Origin: Chrysophaeum taylorii
Taxonomy: Eukaryota > Sar > Pelagophyceae > Pelagomonadales > Pelagomonadaceae
Direction of reading: 5' to 3'
Assembly: GCA_029834535.1 (NCBI GenBank)
Contig: JAQMWT010000322.1
Span: forward strand, 248,001 to 312,000
DNA length: 64,000 nucleotides
Part shown: positions 60,901 through 64,000 of the stretch, one piece after another
Layout: every line of letters begins with the position of its first letter
How positions within the stretch are numbered: the first letter of the stretch is position 1
Made by a program: the position numbers and the translations under genes
Notes under the pieces: generated by a model
What the model was told of the DNA's origin: nothing
Seen by the model: the letters and a program-made list of their open reading frames with translations, nothing else
The model's database searches: none

Positions 60901-61921
60901 ATACAAATGTGTTTCTCTGTCTCCGGCGCTACCGCTTCGATCGACTCAATCATCGGCGCTAAGCAGGGTGATGATGATGTCCTATAGGCCCGAGTGTCTT
61001 CGTTCTATACATGGCGACCTTGACATTTTCGTGGCGACGACGTGAAGGTCGGGGGAACCAGCACGCGTTTTCAAGACGAAGCAAGATGATGATGTACTCA
61101 CAGGACGTCGCTACAGCGCAAAACGCGGCACGGACGTGGATACTTTGGATAATTATCCGAAAACAGAGCAAATTTCTCCGCGCCCTAATCAAGCAGATTT
61201 GGGCGCATCATCAGCCGGCGCTCGCTCTTCGTGATCGCGGATGCTGGCTGACATCCCCGTTTTCTTTCCCGACGCGCCCTCGCGTCGAGGACCATGATGT
61301 GCCAACAAGGAGTGTGAGGTCATTGCCGAATAGCGGCCGCGGCAGCATTACAGTAGTATCCGCACTGTCAATGATGGCGCTGGAAAACACAGACGCTCGA
61401 CTCTGATTCGACGCCGAGATGCTCGTTGTGTGACGACGCTGAAAGGGCAGCCTGAACATGAGCGGCGCAAAAAAAAAGAAAAGAAACACCTGCTCCTGCG
61501 TCGGACGGAAGGCGGGCGCAACAGGCTCTAGCTTTTCTCAGTACCCACCCACGAGCGCGATTTAGTGCCTCGTGTACAACGGCGGCGGATGTTTACCCTT
61601 TCCGGTTCGGCCTATAGTGCAGCTACGCCTGGTGTCGCTTTTCGACGGCGCCCACAGCCAAATGAAGCAAGCCAAAAAAAACGATTGTGTTGTTGCTTAT
61701 GAAGAAGTACCAGAACGCAGCTAGGCCGACACTACGATACAATCAACAGGGTAGAATCCGAAACGGGCTCGCCGACGCGTGTCGCATGCACAGCATGCGG
61801 GAGAAACCAACCGCGCGCGCGTGCGTGCGCTCACACCTCTTGGAGGAAAGAGAAAGAGAGAAGAGGCTTCTTTTTCTTGGTCATCTTCAGTACTCCATTT
61901 TGTTGGCGTGACGTCCAATAA
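60901..61921. other. Intergenic, unassigned
   Basis: About 1 kb. ORF 61011-61406 (plus) has no recognised domain. GCGCGCGCGTGCGTGCGC lies near 61817-61834. No supportable gene. Confidence 0.4.
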
Positions 61922-62634
61922 TTACCAGGTCGGCGGGAGGAGCGGCACGGAGCCCGGGATGTAGCTCGCGCTGATCATGCCCGCGGCGGCGATCATGGCC
62001 TGCGATAGACGTAAAAATAAGAAACGCGCGTATCCTCACAAGGCGGCCGTTGTTAAGCTCCGAGAGGCGGCCGCGGGCCTTAGCCTCTTCTGACATGCCC
62101 TTGGTGAACATGGCGGGGTCAAAGAAGTTCCAGTCGAACGGCTCGATCGAGCCAAGCTTGACGTCGCCGAGAGTGTAATGAGGCGTTTGCGTCTCAATGT
62201 TGATCTCAATCGCGCCAAGGAAGAGAATGATCTGGAGCTTGCCCGCATCGGGGAGGGCCTCCCAGGCGCGGACGCCCGTGCCAAGGGACTTGAAGGAGAC
62301 GCCCGTCGCGACGTCGCCCGGGAAGCAGATGCCGAGCTCGTTGATTATCCAGCCGACCGTGGCGGCCATCGCGACGCGGCCGTGCTTGATCTCGGCCGCG
62401 CGGTACCACTTGAGGGTCTTGTCGCTGCCCCAGAACGACAGCCCGAGCGGGTCCCAAACGCCCATCGGCGCCGAAGAGCCCTCCATCGACTCCAACTTTT
62501 CAGACACGGCACGGACGGGGGCCTGCGTCGCCGAGTCAGCCAATGCATTCAAGGCGACACACCGTCGCGGCGGGAGGGGTGTTGAGCTGGAAGGCCGAGG
62601 CCGAAGCAGCGAGGGCGAGGACGACCTTGTACAT
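61922..62634 (-). CDS. Fucoxanthin chlorophyll a/c-binding protein (light-harvesting complex)
   Basis: Three exons: 62563-62634, 62040-62522 and 61922-61999, with two introns of exactly 40 nt (62523-62562, GTGTGT...CGCAG; 62000-62039, GTGAGG...CGCAG). The joined product is 210 residues, the normal FCP size. The presequence MYKVVLALAASASAFQLNTP has the ASAF motif with Phe at +1, so the protein crosses the ER and enters a secondary plastid. The mature part has helix 1, RAAEIKHGRVAMAATVGWI, with the chlorophyll-binding Glu/His/Arg set. Helix 2 is GKLQIILFLGAIEI, and helix 3 is RLSELNNGRLAMIAAAGMI. It ends PLLPPTW. It harvests light for the photosystems in the thylakoid. Without splicing, the ORF would lose the presequence and helix 3. 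Confidence 0.95.
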
Positions 62635-63043
62635 GTTGCTGTTGGAAATTGAACGTGATAGATCGCAACTCAAGTCGATCTATGGAAACCGTACGATGGG
62701 TGGATTCACAGTTACGTCAGTATGACTCATAGACCCGTTTGGGGGTCCGGTATGTTTTTCTGCTTTTTCTTGTGCGCGTATCAATGATACAAGTGAACAT
62801 TGATAATACAGCGTTGTCAAACGTTAGTAAAAAGAATTATCAAAGTCCTTTACTTTACGTATTTTACTTTACTTTACAATTACTTTACTGTCTTTTCAAA
62901 ACGATGGGAAAGTGTATACAGTCTTTACATTACCACATTTCATGTGCATATCTGATACGTCGACCAAATGAGTTGAACGACGTACGTTTCTTCGGACCCC
63001 GGATTCGACGGCCAGGCCGGCCGACGCCGAGCAGTCGCCTCCG
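62635..63043. other. Upstream region of the FCP gene
   Basis: AT-rich stretch including TTTACTTTACTTTACAATTA near 62866-62885 (repeats of TTTAC). No gene. Confidence 0.5.
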
Positions 63044-63710
63044 GTGGCGTGCCACAACGTGGAGGATGAGATCGAAGGTGGTGCTGATGACGACGGTGAG
63101 GAGGAGGACGGCAACGCCTTCGTGCGACTGCGCCGGCGTCCGACTCAGATGACGATGGCGACATCGAGCCCGACTGCTGGGCCGAAGCCATTCCTCAGCC
63201 CGAAGAGCAGCAGCAAGCTGGGCAATCGGAGGAGGCGATGCCGGACTTCAAGCTGGAGTTCGAACGCGTCCTCGTGAAGCGATTCCAGTACGCTCGCACC
63301 ATCGAGTGGCTCAAGGAATTTCCTGACGACCTCTCGGATTCCTCTCACACCTCCAGGATCCCCAAGCTCGTGGACCTGATGTTGCTCAACGTCGGCAAGC
63401 TCTACGCGCGAATAGAGGGCAACCAGGAGTACGGCTACCTTCCGGACGGCACTAGGTTCGAAGGGCAATATCGGCGCGCTGCCTGCTGCTGAGAGCTTCT
63501 GCGAGCGCATCATCTCAGCTGCCAACATCCCCATGACCGAGGGCAACACCCTCCTGAGCGACGAGGAGCTGGACATGCTCGTGACCCCGCGCATGAACAA
63601 GGAGTTTATTAAGTGGACTCGAGACAAGCACGGCCACATCCTCGAGAAGTTCGAGTTCAAATCCGAGATCATTCCCCTCGAAGAAAACAAAGGAGGCGAC
63701 TGCGATTAAC
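63044..63710 (+). pseudogene. hAT transposase C-terminal fragment
   Basis: The first frame (63238 on) reads MPDFKLEFERVLVKRFQYAR, SRIPKLVDLMLLNVGKLYAR, YGYLPDGTRFEGQ. After a frame change near 63470 it reads GALPAAESFCERIISAANIP, NTLLSDEELDMLVTPRMNKE and FIKWTRDKHGHIL to the TAA at about 63708. The 'LPAxESFCERxxSxAxxxxT' arrangement is that of the hAT C-terminal dimerisation region. It is the same kind of transposase as the N-terminal remnant at 46.8-48.7 kb. It is frameshifted and lacks the upstream catalytic part. Confidence 0.6.
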
Positions 63711-63823
63711 CATTAGCAGTAAAACAGTTCGCTCATCACATCGTTGTGTAGTGCTCCGTCCATGCACGAGGCTGGAACTGGAATAGAAATACGGCAAAAT
63801 TGGATTTTCAGCTTGGGAAGGAA

Positions 63824-64000
63824 GCTAACTAACTAACTAACTTCAGACCTCTCCCGAGCATAAGAGCCAGGCCGGACCGACAGGAGCCAGTCCGGAATCA
63901 CGGGCCTGTAGACGAGGAGCGCCGAAAGGTCGGTCGTTGGGGAGTAGCCATCAAGCTTGTCGCCATGCGACGAGGAGACCGCGATGTGACTGACAACCAA
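63824..64000 (-). mobile_element. (TTAG)n-tailed retroposon, copy 3 (cut by window end)
   Basis: Begins with CTAACTAACTAACTAAC and TTCAGACCTCTCCCGAGCAT, as in copy 2. It then continues past the truncation point of copy 2 (CGACGAGGAGACCGCGATGT and on) in agreement with copy 1. Orientation is minus. Its 5' end lies beyond the window. Confidence 0.88.

Overview
This window reads as nuclear DNA of a photosynthetic stramenopile (ochrophyte), most likely a pelagophyte-like alga. Three things point there. A fucoxanthin chlorophyll a/c light-harvesting gene at 61.9-62.6 kb carries an ASAF plastid-targeting motif. A plastid-type FtsZ lies at 8-9.3 kb. The eukaryotic core genes (uS4, eL39, UBA1, E2F, RPAP3-like) are GC-rich, tightly packed and cut by very short introns of about 37-55 nt. 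The species cannot be fixed from sequence alone.

Layout. 0-9.3 kb is a compact gene block: a 1503-residue Roco GTPase (minus), a Vma22/CCDC115-like V-ATPase assembly factor (minus) divergent from ribosomal protein uS4/RPS9 (plus), then FtsZ. 9.3-12.4 kb is repeat-rich with one decayed ORF. 12.4-25.7 kb is a second gene block: two divergent heat-shock-factor genes, an MSS51-type protein, an RBR ubiquitin ligase, eL39 (recovered from three exons, the first a single ATG codon), a PhyH-type dioxygenase and the ubiquitin-activating enzyme UBA1. 25.7-49 kb is an accessory island. It holds decayed DNA transposons, a 2.2 kb segmental duplication carrying two intact paralogues of an unknown plastid-targeted membrane protein, a MITE, an R2R3 MYB gene, a roughly 1.35k-residue element-like protein and hAT fragments. 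49.4-53.4 kb has an F-box-like protein and an MLO-like/EF-hand membrane protein. 53.6-60.1 kb has two inverted copies of a Helitron/PIF1 helicase tail bracketing three intact genes (E2F, RPAP3-like, and a possible MDR-like protein). 60-64 kb has a LINE reverse-transcriptase scrap, the FCP gene, a hAT C-terminal fragment and the third copy of a retroposon with a (TTAG)n tail.

Functionally, ubiquitin activation (UBA1) and an RBR ligase lie 3 kb apart. Two HSFs share one intergenic region with a heat-shock-element-like cluster. Three regulators (two HSF, one E2F) and one MYB are present. The most novel single observation is the Roco protein: about 330 extra residues sit inside its Roc GTPase domain and contain a RelA/SpoT-like motif set. 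Gene models were joined by hand from GT-AG (one GC-AG) boundaries and reading-frame continuity. None has transcript support here.
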